From Eucommia ulmoides (lineage: Eukaryota > Streptophyta > Magnoliopsida > Garryales > Eucommiaceae), in assembly GCA_016647705.1 (NCBI GenBank), contig CM028333.1, positions 23,368,243 through 23,432,242 of the forward strand: a DNA stretch of 64,000 nt, written 5' to 3'. A program made the position numbers and the translations under genes. A model generated the notes under the pieces. That model did no database searches and was not told the DNA's origin. It was given only the letters and a program-made list of their open reading frames with translations. Of this stretch, positions 26,186 to 37,459 are shown in pieces; the stretch's first letter is position 1; the number at the start of each line of letters is the position of its first letter.

Positions 26186-27183
26186 CTAGGAAAGTCCCAA
26201 GCTCGGAAATTCGGAGATTCGTATTATATAGCGAAGAACGCCATTATTGAGTCGGACATCATGAATCTCCTTGTAGACCCTCTCCAAAGTGACCTCATCG
26301 CGGGCCTCAGATGGCCCCGCTTTTTCCGCTGCAGGCCCTTCTTGTTCTTCAGCTTTGGGCTCCCCTGCCCTTTGCGCTCTGGTTTTCCACATCCGATTTA
26401 TCATAGCAAGATTGAGCGGAACGATTGGTGGGCAAGGGCTATCCCGGCTCGTTGGAAGAGATCGGTCAAGAGTGATGGAAATAGGAGACCGATCTTCGTT
26501 ATATTGACGACATGAAGAATTGAAGAGTAGATCAAGTAGCCAACATTTATCGGCTTGCCCATCTAAATCGAATATAGGGTTATGGCCCTGTCTTTGAAGA
26601 CGTTCGACAAGTGAGATGTCGGGAGAAGACTTTCGCAAATAAAATGGTGCCATGTCTTGGGGATTGGATTGAGAAATTTAGCTAGGAATGTGGAGAGACC
26701 CGGCCCAGTGTGTGTCCACTGGATATTGCTGGAAGTGATGACTCTAATTACAGTGTTCATGCTCGAGTCTCGGCCCCCATATGGTTCGTCAGCGGGTGGT
26801 TCTGGGGCCGCCAATCCCAAAACCTCATTGATGAACTCGGGATTGAAAGAGATGGGACGAGTTCGGACCCTTGTCCGGTAGTCAGTGGCTTCAGTGACAT
26901 TGGCATAGAACTCTCGCACTAGTGCCACCTCGCCTTGGGGTGGTGATTTACACAACCGTTCCCAACCGCGGCTTTGAATCGCTTCCTGAAATTCCATTGG
27001 GAGGCTATCTAACTGCCCAAATCCCCTTTGTCGAATACATGTTCGTTTATGCTCAAAACGGTTGAAATGTTCCTCCACTTGTTTGGAAACAAAGCGGGTG
27101 GAATCGTAGTCCACGACGGCACCCCCGGTGCGAGAACTTGAACCTTCACCCCTCGCTCTCTTTGATGCTACTCGCTTAGTCAT
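26186..27183 (-). pseudogene. Plant transposon-protein (gag-like) ORF, degenerate
   Basis: From ATG at 27183 (minus) the first 207 codons are open: a basic N-terminus (MTKRVASKRARGEGSSSRTG), then RGFGQLDSLPMEFQEAI, LVREFYAN and ISFNPEFINEVLGL. These match the uncharacterised 'putative plant transposon protein' domain common in non-autonomous plant LTR elements. A stop (about 26563) follows DRAITLYSI. The same frame continues past it with GKPINVGYLIYSSILH and LFPSLLTDLFQRAG, so the stop is a mutation. A different frame is open at 26653-26186. It may be a capsid-like protein; its function is unknown. Confidence 0.7.
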
Positions 27184-27794
27184 GTCTCCTATTAATATCA
27201 ATCACAAAACATGGAAACCCAATCATATATGAACAATGAAAAATAATCCCCTAAATCAACACCGTAAAAAACAAGTCACAATCTCAATACGCATACACCA
27301 ATCGCAACGGTTCCAACAAAATTTTAAAATTGAAGCATGCAATTTTGTTTCACACAATTTAACAATCCATAGAAACTTTGTTCATAACCAAAAATCAAAC
27401 CAAAATCCCATTTTTTAAGAAAATCGCGAAAATAGGGTTTAAGAGTTTAGGGCAAAATCCAAATTCAATGATTCTTGATATAAATATGCAAATCAATCAA
27501 AGATTTTAACAAATAGATGAAATGTAGGATCATAAATACTTGTTGAAAAATTTCGGTCCAAACGATTGAAAATAGAGAAATCGCACTGTTCATTCCTTAA
27601 ACCCTAGGTTTCGAAAATGGAGTGGAAATCTGATTTTTGGAGGATGATTCGTGGTGGAAATCACAAATTTTGTAAATGGATGGATGAATTTGAGGGTTTG
27701 AAACGGTTTGGAAGGATGGGAATAGAGAGATTTTGGAGTTTTAGATGAGGTTGTGGCGGGTTAGAATGAGTGGGATTGTTTTAAACGAATAGAG

Positions 27795-28065
27795 GCTTCA
27801 CCGCCACGGTGGTAGAAATCACCGCCTCGGCGGTGGAGCACCTCTTTAAAACCTAAACATTCTGTCATTTCACTGCCTCAGCGGTGAAGTGCCTTTTTTA
27901 ACCCCTTTGCAACCTAAAGTTTCATCGCCTCGGCGGTGAAACGCCTTTTCTAAATACATTGGAACCTGAAGTTTTACCACCTAGGCGGTGAGATCACTGC
28001 CTCGGCAGTGAGGCGTTTATGCTGAAAACTTAACATCCAGTATTTTCACCACCTCGGTGGTAAGC
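27795..28065. repeat. ACCGCC/GGCGGT hairpin array inside the element
   Basis: Seven units spaced about 30-55 bp, for example ACCGCCTCGGCGGT, ATCGCCTCGGCGGT, ACCACCTAGGCGGT and ACTGCCTCGGCAGT. Changes on one arm are often matched on the other (ACTGCC with GGCAGT; ACCACC with GGTGGT), which suggests the pairing itself was kept. Confidence 0.75.
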
Positions 28066-28870
28066 CTGCTGCTGGTTTTTCATGATTTCAAGTTTTCTCA
28101 AAGAGGCTCCACACTATGCGCTTTCACTTCGCTAGTTCAACGATTTTAAGTACGAAACACACCCTCAAGTATCCACACTCCTCAATTCACCTCCAAACAT
28201 GCTTCGAGACCATTTAGGCCTCCAAAAAGTAAATAGTAGCAAAAAAAAGGGGCAAAACTTGATACCCTAAGTTTCATATAAAAAAATACGCTTTATTTAC
28301 CGTCCCGAGCTAGACTTAGCAAATTGCAATATCAGTTGTCAAAGAGGGAGATACTTTCCACAACTCGCTTTTTATTTCCGATATAGCACTTGATCCTATC
28401 CTTATCACCTTCCAGTTCGATTGAGCCGAAGAGAAATTTGCTTGATCCGAAACGGTCCGGACCATCCGCAAAAGGTGTGCTGGCTTTAGGTATGGTTTTA
28501 GGTATGGCTTTTGGTACATCTTTGGGTGCAACTTACATAGATAGGATGTAGTCTATAACACCTTCCTGCTTGGTGGAGCATTTTTTTACCAAAATCCCTC
28601 ATAGACAAGGAATTTGGGATAGTATGCTCCATTGGATCTTGATTCATGGCTTGAAGTTGGCTTCTTCTTTCTCTCCTTATCCTTTTCAATGTATACTTGA
28701 TCTCGGGATCAAGAGTCAAGTAGTCCAAGATTCTTCTTCATCGCAAGTACTGCTCGATCACAACAAACAAAACAAATTAAAAAATGATTTGAAAGAAAAT
28801 AAAACAAAAGAATTGTCAGAAGTAATATTCAACCACTTAGTTGCAATATCAACTAAATCAAAACACCCAT

Positions 28871-28887
28871 CCCCGACAACTGCACCA
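28871..28887 (-). other. Primer-binding site of the Gypsy-type element
   Basis: Minus strand TGGTGCAGTTGTCGGGG. It differs at a few positions from TGGCGCCGTTGCCGGGG, the tRNA-Asp-type site of Athila/Tat elements. It lies directly inside the right (5') LTR and sets the orientation. Confidence 0.75.
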
Positions 28888-28893
28888 AAAATT

Positions 28894-30247
28894 TGGACTA
28901 GAACATTTTTTTATGTTCACGTTTGACTTACTCGCAAGTGCACGAGATCAAGTTTTAATATAATGGATCTTTAAGATCGGATATCGTTCCACTGAGAAAT
29001 GTGTTTGAATAATTGAATACTGTAATTGACATAGTCTTATATTATCCCGACGGTTCAAGAAATATTTTAAATTAAACTAATTAAAAACTAAGTTAAACTA
29101 AAAACTATTGAGTTAGTTCTAATTAAGTTTATTACCTAGGGATTGATTTCATTCACTTAATAAATATTTGACTTCTTTTAGTTAACAATAACGGTGTTTA
29201 TCCTATCCGACAATCTCGGTATCTTAAATTCACTCACCACCTCTCCCGAGTGTAAGACGAGTGAATATGAGACTTCGTGTCAACGAAGAAGTCCCCCTCA
29301 ACGTCTTAACGACACTAGATTACATGAGTCTTGACCCAACCTCATAGATTACACATTTTCTAATTCCCTCCCGGGTTATTAGAACGTCGCGATATGTTTA
29401 CCCTAGTCTGAATCCGAGGTTACCTCTCCCAAGTGTCAAACCCCGTATTATCAAAACCAACCCTAATATCTTGACAAGTATATTAAAATTGTAATAGAAG
29501 GATAACCACAATTGGATTTAGACAAACAACCATTAAAATAACATATATTCAATCAAACGTGTATTTACGTGAACTACATCGATCCTTAGATAATATTTAT
29601 CTAACCTACCATGATCTTAGCCATTGAAACTATAAAACAAGAGGGATTCATCATCATTCACAATAAAACGTTAAGTTACAAAGATAGAAACAAAGAAAGA
29701 AAGATCAAATCTTAAAGTGGAGTGATTCACTGTTGCCAAAGATCGATCCGAAAGTGTTTTCTCTTCTTCGATATGTGAATCTCCTCTTTGAGCTCTTCAA
29801 GAATTTTCAAGATCAAGTGTTTAATGTTAAGAACGTCCCTTGACAAATGGGGGAGAAAGGGGATTAAATAGAAGGTTTCAAAATATCGAAAAAATAGATG
29901 TTTCCTGTACAGAGTCACCGCTGCGGTGGTGACTGACCGCTACGGCGGTGAGCTAAAAGTTGAACTTTCTGGACTTTCACCGCCTAGGCGGTGTTTGACC
30001 GCTGCGACGGTGCCTTTTTTCCAATTTTCCATGCATCTCCATAGCCTCGGTGGTGGGACTACTGTCCTGAAACCTTGCTTCTTCATCGTTTTTTCACCGT
30101 TTTTCCACCGCGTCGCTCGTTTATCACTTTGTTACGTCCCTACACCTGATTTACATAAAAACAAACAAAAACGACATAAAATATTACTAAAACACTCGAA
30201 AACTACCAAATTCGGCTTAGAAATAGATAGGTATTTTCAACCTATCA
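28894..30247 (-). repeat. 5' LTR (element on minus strand)
   Basis: A 1354-bp LTR matching 22989-24369, with point differences throughout and fewer hairpin motifs at 29915-30055. Because both LTRs are identical at insertion, the differences date the element as not recent. Confidence 0.88.
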
Positions 30248-31262
30248 CATATTCCCATCGATCTTAATCGATCATCCCAACACATTTCCAATATTAAAAA
30301 GAACAAGCAATTCATAATATTCAAATGGAATAAGCGGTAATCTAGCCCAGACCACCGTTCTTGATTCAATGGCAAACTCCGGCCTAAAATCTGCTTTCCA
30401 CTTTCTCAGCGTAAGATAATGATCAAGAATCACCTTGGGCCCCTCCGTGAGGATCTTATGGGAATCACTAATCCTATCGAACTTAGCAAGATAAAAACCA
30501 TAATCAAGATCAACCAATTTGAAATCCCCTTGCAATTTTCAAATAATTCTCACACGATCGCAAAGGTATTTGTATCCTATTGTTTAATGATAAGAGTATT
30601 CTTCCATTTCTCCCTAGTTTGAGACAAAAGTTTATCCAAAACAAAAACTTTTGGAATAGAATCAACATTACAATAATCAATTGAACCTGGATTAACGCTA
30701 ATTTATGTTGCAAACTCCTCATCTTCTTTATCAAAATACACATGCTGCAGGCTCGGCTTCGATTAATCAAGTTTACCTTTCAAGGCTTATTTGAAAGATC
30801 GAGGCATAATTCCTTGTGTAATTGGTTCGTTCAGCGGAGCAATCTCCATCTCCAAATCTTGACCCTTTTCTTGAACCCCTTCCAAATTTGAAGCAGGGTC
30901 TGTGCATGCTTCCACCTCCATATGCTTCTCCATGGAATCACAATCATGATTACCATTTTTTATCTTCTTCTTACTACGCTCAAGGGCATCATCTTCTTCG
31001 ATTGAAAGCTCCACACATTTCTCCTTCATATCTTCTCTCTCTAACTCCATCATTTGCTTTGAAATTGTTGGTTTACACCTCGCAACGGTGAGTGACGCTT
31101 TGATCGAAGATTATCGTGATGCTGGGAAGACTTGGTGAACCGAGATCAACGCCAATAATCGACGCCGCAACTGTGCTGTTGTGATTCAAGAACGACGCCA
31201 TGAAGAAATTTCTCTCTACAATGCAGTCACCTGTTAGGGCTCGTTCCGCTCTATGGACCATA

Positions 31263-31376
31263 CTAAATTACTTCATTTAGTTGTACTTATTATAGATGTA
31301 TTTTTATTTTACTATAATTTACAAAAAATGATTTTCTAAAAGAAATATATGTTTATTCTTTATATTTGAAGTAAAA

Positions 31377-31419
<43 letters not shown>

Positions 31420-33919
31420 GCACAAATGTTGTAACTAAACGTGTTTATTTGTTTTGCTCGCATAAATTACAAAATAATTTAAGAATAACTGTCATTACCA
31501 AACGCATTTTTGTTCCCAGAATTAGAACATAATCATACTTTTCGTTCCATTTTTTTGGGAGTACAAAAGAAAAACATAACGTTAACTAAAAGCCACCTAG
31601 GTAACTAACCTCTCTGTTTCCAAAACGCAAACAAAATGTTGATTTTCATAATGGATATGAAGTCTCACCCATTTTTTCTAACACTTTTTCTTTCATTCTG
31701 ACCCTGAAAACTAAGAAAAAACATAAAGAACCGTCTGGTGATATTTTTTTTAAGTATTTTTTTTTGTTTATAAAAAAAAAATACTTATTATCAATTAGCA
31801 TTTGTTTTGCACTTTAGAAAAGTAAAAAATTGTTTTAAATACTTTTTTAAAAAACAAAAAATAATTGTTTTTTATTCTTTTGATTTTTATATAGTAGGAG
31901 ATCGATGAGATCAATGGACTAAGAACTCTCTACCGATATTTCTTCAATCTTGTGTAACATTTTTTTAGAATTAAGAGATCACTTAGAAAAATAATATGAA
32001 GACATAATCCCTAAATTATCAAATACATTTTTTATTTTTACTTTTAAAAGTACTTAAAAATATGTTACCAAACAGCGCCTAAAAATTTCATGAGCTTCTT
32101 TGTCATAAGGATACAAGTAGTAGTTGTAGATTAATTAGGATACAAGATAAAGAACCAAATTTAATAACAAGAGCAACCTATTGCACGACGGCTTCTGCTA
32201 TTGAGAGATTGGAGAGAGTCAGATATATGTTGCCTTATCCCTACATATAGAGAGACTGTTTATAATATTTGAACCCGTTATTTTCAGGTCACAATAGAAA
32301 AACCTCACTCTTATACTCAAAACTCCCCCTCGAAGACAAGTTTCACAATAGACAAAGATACCCCATTCAACAACAAAATATATCAAAATTGCAATCACAT
32401 GTAGCAAAAACCAATGAATGTGATGTCATCAAACTCAAAAGAACCTAAAACTTTAAAAGTTTATTATCTTGAAATCCTTAAGTCGGTTATTTATTTATTT
32501 ATTTATTTTTTTAAATTTTAACTCGTCAAACAAAATAAAACATAACGAACACATTTGTTAAAGATTTGGCAGAAGTTTCTCAAATATGGCTTTTAAAAAC
32601 ATTGATTTTAATTTTTAACAAGGCTTCTTTGAGTTGTACAAAGCATTATCCATGATTACATTAGACACAGAGAGTGAAAAATAATTCATTTTCCAAAGGA
32701 TGCAATATTGGAAACACTCATTCAGTGCTGATGTCAAAACAATCATTATGGCGTAAACAGATTCATGTAGCCGATCCTACTTAAGTAGGATAAAAACTTA
32801 GTTGTTGTTGTATCTTTTTTTCTTTTTTATGATTTGAAGTCTTTCCATGATTTTTGTCAATTCGGAATTTTGAATATCGGAATTTGTATATATGAAAAAG
32901 AAGTCATAGAATTTTGGATATCTATTCACCTAAAATCACATAAAACGATATATTTCGCACTATAAAAATATATCTTCTAATCTATAAATCAGGACATATT
33001 ATACGTTTGAGATATTTTTTTACCATCGAATTACATATTGAAGGGTCAAAATTAAAAAATTTCAAGAGACATTTTCAACCATTGGATTAGATCCAACGGT
33101 TGAGATAAAATAAAATTTTAAATTGCTATAATTTTATATCATATAGTAGGAAAAATGATTTTTTTAGCCCCTCATAAATAGGATCAATGTTCAATTGGCC
33201 CGCACTATTTAGAGTCCGATACATTTGGTCCCTCAGCTGAATTTGTTTTCTTAATGCACTATTAGACTCAAAATATATCCCTATTGATTTACCCAAATTT
33301 CATTACCAATAGAAAAAGAAAATGATTAAACTATATCCCTAATGATTCCTACAGACGGATTGGGGGGCATTGTGTTCTTTATTTTTCCCTTTTTATTTTG
33401 TTTTTATCACAGCAAAATCCTCCACTTGTGAAGAGCCATCCTTCGAGTTGTTTTCTAACTACAAGGATTAAGAACCATATCTAGCTGTTTTTCATTTATT
33501 TTGCTGCGGTGACTCATCAGAATCTCTTGTTTCCCCAGGGTATAAGTTGACATCAAAATAAGCTTCATTTTTAAGCACTAACCAAAATTACCAAAACTCC
33601 AGCTATCGTTGGTTCAAGGATCGCGGCACCACATTAGAAACCAGAGGAAGCCCCATGTAATCAGCCATCCTAAAGCATAAATAAAAAAAAAAAAGTATTA
33701 GGTAAAGGCAAAGAACGGACAGCATCAAAGTCGAGAGCAAGACAGGGACATTAACGGCTCCCCCCCCCAGCAAAAGTCTTCTGCGAATCTCATTCAATTT
33801 TAAGAATCTCAGGTAAAGGCATTTGCCCTCTGTTTGAATCGCTAAGTTTCTTGTGAATGTTCTCCGTAAAAAGCCATCATATGTACAAGACTTGTACAAA
33901 CATTGCAAGGAAAAAGATA
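31263..33919. other. Upstream flank of proline-rich gene copy 1
   Basis: No gene seen. The sequence is colinear with about 49220-52335. Both contain, in order, a block around CATAAATTACAAAATAATTTAA, one around GAGATCGATGAGATCAATGG and one around CATCAGAATCTCTTGTTT. A TA microsatellite at about 31379-31416 is absent from the other copy. Confidence 0.6.
31379..31416. repeat. TA microsatellite
   Basis: An unbroken run of about 18 TA units. The equivalent position in copy 2 (near 49340) has no such run. Confidence 0.9.
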
Positions 33920-34592
33920 CTAACGCTGCGATTGGTACACTGGAATGGAATAAAATGATAATAAAATTAGAATTAGTATGATAATAAAATGATTATTACC
34001 ATTTCTATATTTAATGACAAAAAAAATTAATTGTGGTATTAATATGATCATTCTCATTTTAATGTTTAATTAATATTGAGAATAAATAAAAAATGAAATG
34101 CATTTGTACAATAGAGCCTCCACTTAAAAAAATATATAATTTGAAGATGAGGGAGGCGGTGGAGAAAGACAGAGAGAGAATCCCGTGCCGGTTACTAGAA
34201 TCGAATTTTCGACAACGAAGATGGTGTAGGGAAGAAGAAGGAGGCGGAGGGAAGTGTAAAAACAAAATAAAAAAATAAAAATTAATGGATATATTTGTTA
34301 GAAATTCAAAGGGTAAAATAGTAATTTAATTAAATTTCATTCTTATGTCTATATTTAGTTAGTATTTGGTCGCATTTGTTGGCTGACGAAGGATTAAAAT
34401 CTAATCCCATATAATTATGGTTAATTAATATCACATTTATCTTGGGATTAGTTAATTTTATATTTTGTGAGATTAAGAAATCTTTGGTAATTGGAATTGA
34501 TAATTGGAATGAAATTTAATCCCATGTACCCAATATAGAAAATGAATAATCATTCCCCTAACCATTCCAATCCGTTGTCAAATCCCATGTCC
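33920..34592 (+). mobile_element. MITE-like element upstream of gene copy 1
   Basis: It starts CTAACGCTGCGATTGGTACA and ends near AATCCCATGT. The same element lies at 52336-55138 (with a Mutator-like insert) and, inverted, at 12040-12452. Because it precedes both gene copies it was there before the duplication. A purine-rich central part (34140-34260) looks like a short open frame but is not conserved as protein. Confidence 0.6.
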
Positions 34593-34870
34593 ACAAGCAG
34601 ATATACTGGCATGTTCAAGATTGATTGAGCAGAACTATTAGGAAGCCGCAATTAGAGCATTTTTAAGCTCGTGGTCCCAAATAAAGGCAAAGCCTTCACC
34701 CTTTCTGAAAGAGATGACCCAAGCCCAGCCGATGGTTGATTCCAATCTTTGAAGGAGAAGAGCTTTCCTGAGCTGTATTGGTGCTTGCTGAATCCGATAC
34801 CTTTCTTCTCCCTCTCTCTCTGCGCATATGTGCTTGTTTTCAATCATGTGCGTTTCTAACTTGACAATAC

Positions 34871-34878
34871 TATAAATA
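34871..34878 (+). promoter_or_regulatory. TATA box of proline-rich gene copy 1
   Basis: TATAAATA lies 116 bp before the ATG at 34987 and is preceded by a CT-rich patch (about 34804-34821). The same arrangement precedes gene copy 2 at 55457. Confidence 0.65.
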
Positions 34879-34986
34879 TGAGCATACATCAATCCTCCCT
34901 TCTTATGTGCATTGCAAGTTTTCTTATCTAGAATACATACACATTTTATCTTGAAGTATTGTTTCCGGTTCCATTGCATAATAAAG

Positions 34987-36351
34987 ATGTCAAACCAGCA
35001 GCCTCCAGCCCGTCCATGGTTTCGTTTAGCTTCCATGGTCAGGCCAGGTGCCCTGGCCCCTGCTCCAACTCCAGCCCCTACCCGTGCCCCTGCTCCCGCA
35101 CCCACACCCCCCCCAGCCCCAGAGGCAGCTCAAGTTCAACCTCCTCCTGGCCCAAGGCCGACTTTTGTCCGACCCCCACCTGCCCAAACAATTAGGTCAC
35201 CTGTGGCTCAGCCTCAAGAACCAGCTCCAACTGCTGTTTTGGTACCTCCTCCGACTGCCGCCACTGCTCCACAAAGACCAACTGCTGTAGGCCCTGTACC
35301 TGAGCCTCGTCCTCCAGTCACACAGCCACCTCCTGCTTCCATCACTAGCTCTGTTCCAACAACTCCGGTTATTAGAACTTTTACCACTTCATCTTCATTG
35401 CCAACCTCTCCTGCTCCTGCCCCACCAAGAGCATCACCTCCATCACCACCGCCAGCCACCATTGTAGGTGGACCTCCTCCTTCTTCTTCTGTACCATCAT
35501 CCCCTAAGCCAAGACTTCCAGCTTCTGCCTCTCCAGTGCTGAAGCCTCCATCCCCAAAACCAGCATCACCTTCACCACCGGCACCCCCACCTTCCCCAGC
35601 CCCCTCAACCACCGCCATTGCTCGTGCTGCAACACCAACAGCATCCCCGAAAATTGTCAAACCACAGATGAAAACCCCAACTCCATCCCCAAAGACCAAA
35701 CCCATTTCTCAACCTCCATCCCCATTGACTCTCCCTCCTGCCCAGATAAAATCTGATAGTGACAATGAAACCAAAATACCAACAGTGACCGAGAAGAAAA
35801 CTGTGCTGGTTCAAGAAACAAATGAAAAACCTAAGGTAATGGGTGCGCTTTCTAATGGGGACCAGCAAAGGTATGCCGGTGCAACCAGCAATCACAGCAG
35901 TTTCGTCCCAAATGAGAAGCGGGAAGTCAAAAAAGACAAAACTCTTAAGAAATCATCGAGTTCGGGAGAGTTTGGTGTGAGGGTCATAACAATTGCAGGA
36001 GAAAATAAAGGTGCTGTCATGGAGTTGAGTCCTTCCCGCAAGAAATATGGTTACGGCAACAACCCTCAGAGGGGATGGGGTATTGGGGAGAAATCAGGAA
36101 CCGACGGCAGCAGTAACGAAGAGGAGAAGCCTAGTTTGGATGACAAAAATCTTAAGACAATGGCAAACTCGTCAATTCCTCCTCTGGCTGCATTCATGAA
36201 CAGCAATGTACAGGAAGTGAACAATTCGATTCTCTACAACTGCTCCACCAATCACCATGATCCTGGTATCCATCTCTCTCTCTCCCGAAAGCCCAATGGC
36301 GTTCATGGAATTAATCACGCGAAGAACCACACGAATGGTAAACGAATTTAG
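34987..36351 (+). CDS. Proline-rich protein, copy 1
   Basis: 454 residues in one exon. ATG 34987 is chosen because MSNQQPPARPWFRLASM is shared with copy 2 and follows the TATA box; the open frame runs further upstream but without an ATG that both copies keep. Residues about 22-250 are Pro/Ala/Ser/Thr-rich, low in complexity, with PAP and SPPP runs. The rest is a more ordinary globular-type C-terminus: VRVITIAGENKGAVMELSPS, a KYGYGNNPQRGWGIG patch, then PPLAAFMNSNVQEVNNSI, HHDPGIHLSLS and a basic tail. No signal peptide or membrane segment is seen, so a cell-wall location, as implied by 'gp1-like' names given to similar proteins, is doubtful. The C-terminal FMNSNVQ...HDPGIHL block recurs in plant proteins of unknown function. 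The long antisense Gly-rich frame is a shadow. Confidence 0.8.
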   Translation: MSNQQPPARPWFRLASMVRPGALAPAPTPAPTRAPAPAPTPPPAPEAAQVQPPPGPRPTFVRPPPAQTIRSPVAQPQEPAPTAVLVPPPTAATAPQRPTAVGPVPEPRPPVTQPPPASITSSVPTTPVIRTFTTSSSLPTSPAPAPPRASPPSPPPATIVGGPPPSSSVPSSPKPRLPASASPVLKPPSPKPASPSPPAPPPSPAPSTTAIARAATPTASPKIVKPQMKTPTPSPKTKPISQPPSPLTLPPAQIKSDSDNETKIPTVTEKKTVLVQETNEKPKVMGALSNGDQQRYAGATSNHSSFVPNEKREVKKDKTLKKSSSSGEFGVRVITIAGENKGAVMELSPSRKKYGYGNNPQRGWGIGEKSGTDGSSNEEEKPSLDDKNLKTMANSSIPPLAAFMNSNVQEVNNSILYNCSTNHHDPGIHLSLSRKPNGVHGINHAKNHTNGKRI

Positions 36352-36441
36352 AGGAAAAAATGAAGTGCATTGAGGTTTTCAATTTTTCTTTTCCGTTTTC
36401 ATGTAGTACGCATGTTATATTGGAATAAGTATGAGTGATTG
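36352..36441 (+). other. 3' UTR of gene copy 1
   Basis: By eye identical to 57047-57136. The similarity stops sharply at GATTG, where an inverted segment begins. No canonical AATAAA is seen; GGAATAAG is the nearest. Confidence 0.6.
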
Positions 36442-36743
36442 AGACCGGTTCTTGGTTATTCTTAGCGTTCTGAATCCATTCTTGGCCTTCATTTACACAA
36501 ATTTGGATCACGCATTAGACTTCCCTTTATATTGTTAATTTGATTCACCATGTTCTTTGACCAATTTAGTATTTTATTGATCGGTTCTTCACAATCTTAG
36601 ACCGGTTCTGGTGTTATTTTGACATCCGAAGTGTGTATTTCCCTAGTACAAAGCATGCATAAACGGGCATGGACCCTCCCCAATTACCTTCCATTAGAAG
36701 TAGAGTGCGACTATGAGAATCCGAATCCGTGCCCTTTATCACT
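36442..36743. other. Inverted segment spanning the tandem-duplication junction
   Basis: Positions 36442-36638 are the reverse complement of about 13340-13540 (Copia remnant). Positions 36639-36743 are the reverse complement of about 57137-57237 (gene 3' flank). Flipping the whole segment restores both the gene flank on its left and the Copia remnant on its right without a gap. Confidence 0.8.
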
Positions 36744-37020
36744 TAGATCCTCAAGAACTGGCCTAAAAATTAGTTAATCAGCCAAATGAATGGCAAAGTG
36801 GCTAAACCAGGTTGAGCTAGATGACATGGCTACTAACAAAGTAGGAGAGTGATGTGGTCGATGACCAAGCTGACGTGGCAGGAGCATGGGTCAAAAAGTG
36901 ATGATGTGATGCTAACGTGCCAAATGATGTGCCCTAACATGTGGAGAGGATATGGACAATATTGATGATGTGGTGCTGGTGTGGTCCCCTTGTGCGGACG
37001 TGGTGCCTACATGGAAGATG
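36744..37020 (-). mobile_element. Copia remnant, second copy, left piece
   Basis: Colinear with about 13541-13815 (shared words AGCCAAATGAATG, GGAGCATGGGTCAAA, GATGTGCCCTAACA). It is cut by the CACTA element at 37021 and continues at 41976. Confidence 0.7.
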
Positions 37021-37459
37021 CACTACAACAAAAACTGCCTATAAGGACACCGTTGTTGGGACATGATATGTATTGTGCCCCATAAAAGTGCTTTTCAGAA
37101 TATAAAATTAAAAGTGTCATATAAAAATAAATTTGTTGGGAGACTATATGTTATTGTGCCCTATCAAAATATTTTTCGGGACACTAAATATATTGTGCCC
37201 TCTAATCAAATATTTAAAGGACACAAAGTAGTGTCCCAATAACATTTAATTAGTAATTAAATAAGTTAATATTTATATATAATGTAAAAGGAAATAAAAT
37301 AGTGTCCTAAAAACATAAACTATATTAGGACACAATTTTGTGTCATATTATAATTTAATTATTTAATTATAGGTCAGTTAATGGTGTCTTAATATATATA
37401 TTAAAATAAATTTAAAAAAATTAAATTCATTTAAAAAAAAAATGAATAATCCGCCTCAG

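Larger units (their letters stand above)
22989..30247 (-). mobile_element. Gypsy-type non-autonomous LTR retrotransposon, TSD CATAT
   Basis: LTRs at 22989-24369 and 28894-30247 both start TGGAC and end ATCA on the plus strand. CATAT flanks both sides (22984-22988, 30248-30252). On the minus strand the PBS TGGTGCAGTTGTCGGGG (28887-28871) lies seven bases inside the right LTR; it resembles the tRNA-Asp site used by Athila/Tat-type elements. The 4.5-kb interior has one decayed ORF (27183 to about 26190) and no protease, reverse transcriptase or integrase. It therefore depends on another element. It sits inside LINE ORF1 and is younger than the LINE. Confidence 0.88.
21708..31053 (-). pseudogene. 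LINE ORF1 (DUF4283 plus zinc knuckle), interrupted
   Basis: The N-terminal acidic/basic stretch (31053-30787) is followed after a frameshift by a DUF4283 domain (30600-30272, GDFKLVDLDYGFYLAKFDR). The LTR element occupies 22989-30247. Beyond it the domain resumes with SSRGKFARLCIKIDLNKP (about 22975) and a zinc knuckle CFSNGRVNHRIEMC, where the second Cys of C-x2-C is Asn. The C-terminal Ser-rich parts lie at 22790-22197 and 22124-21708 in shifted frames. Reading across the insertion, frame is kept, but a TGA follows the GNVLG motif, so ORF1 was probably already broken. Known role of the family: RNA-binding protein of plant L1 elements. Confidence 0.75.
17645..31262 (-). mobile_element. L1-like LINE, minus strand, split by an LTR retrotransposon
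   Basis: Minus-strand order from 31262 leftward: ORF1 N-terminus with DUF4283, then a 7259-bp LTR element, then ORF1 zinc knuckle, ORF2 endonuclease, reverse transcriptase, zf-RVT-like region and RNase H ending near 17645. Without the LTR element the LINE is about 6.4 kb, close to full length. Both ORFs carry stops and frameshifts. No clear poly(A) tail or target duplication was found at the left end, so the borders are set by where similarity to copy 2 of the tandem duplication stops and are accurate to tens of bases. Confidence 0.8.

Noticed and set aside
34912..34986. Upstream extension of the proline-rich protein by 25 codons
   Set aside because: The extension lacks an ATG shared by both copies, lies in the leader between the TATA box and MSNQQ, and differs more between copies than the coding part.
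35214..35705. Long Gly/Ala-rich minus-strand frame
   Set aside because: It is the complement of the Pro/Ala/Ser repeat coding region; low-complexity shadow.
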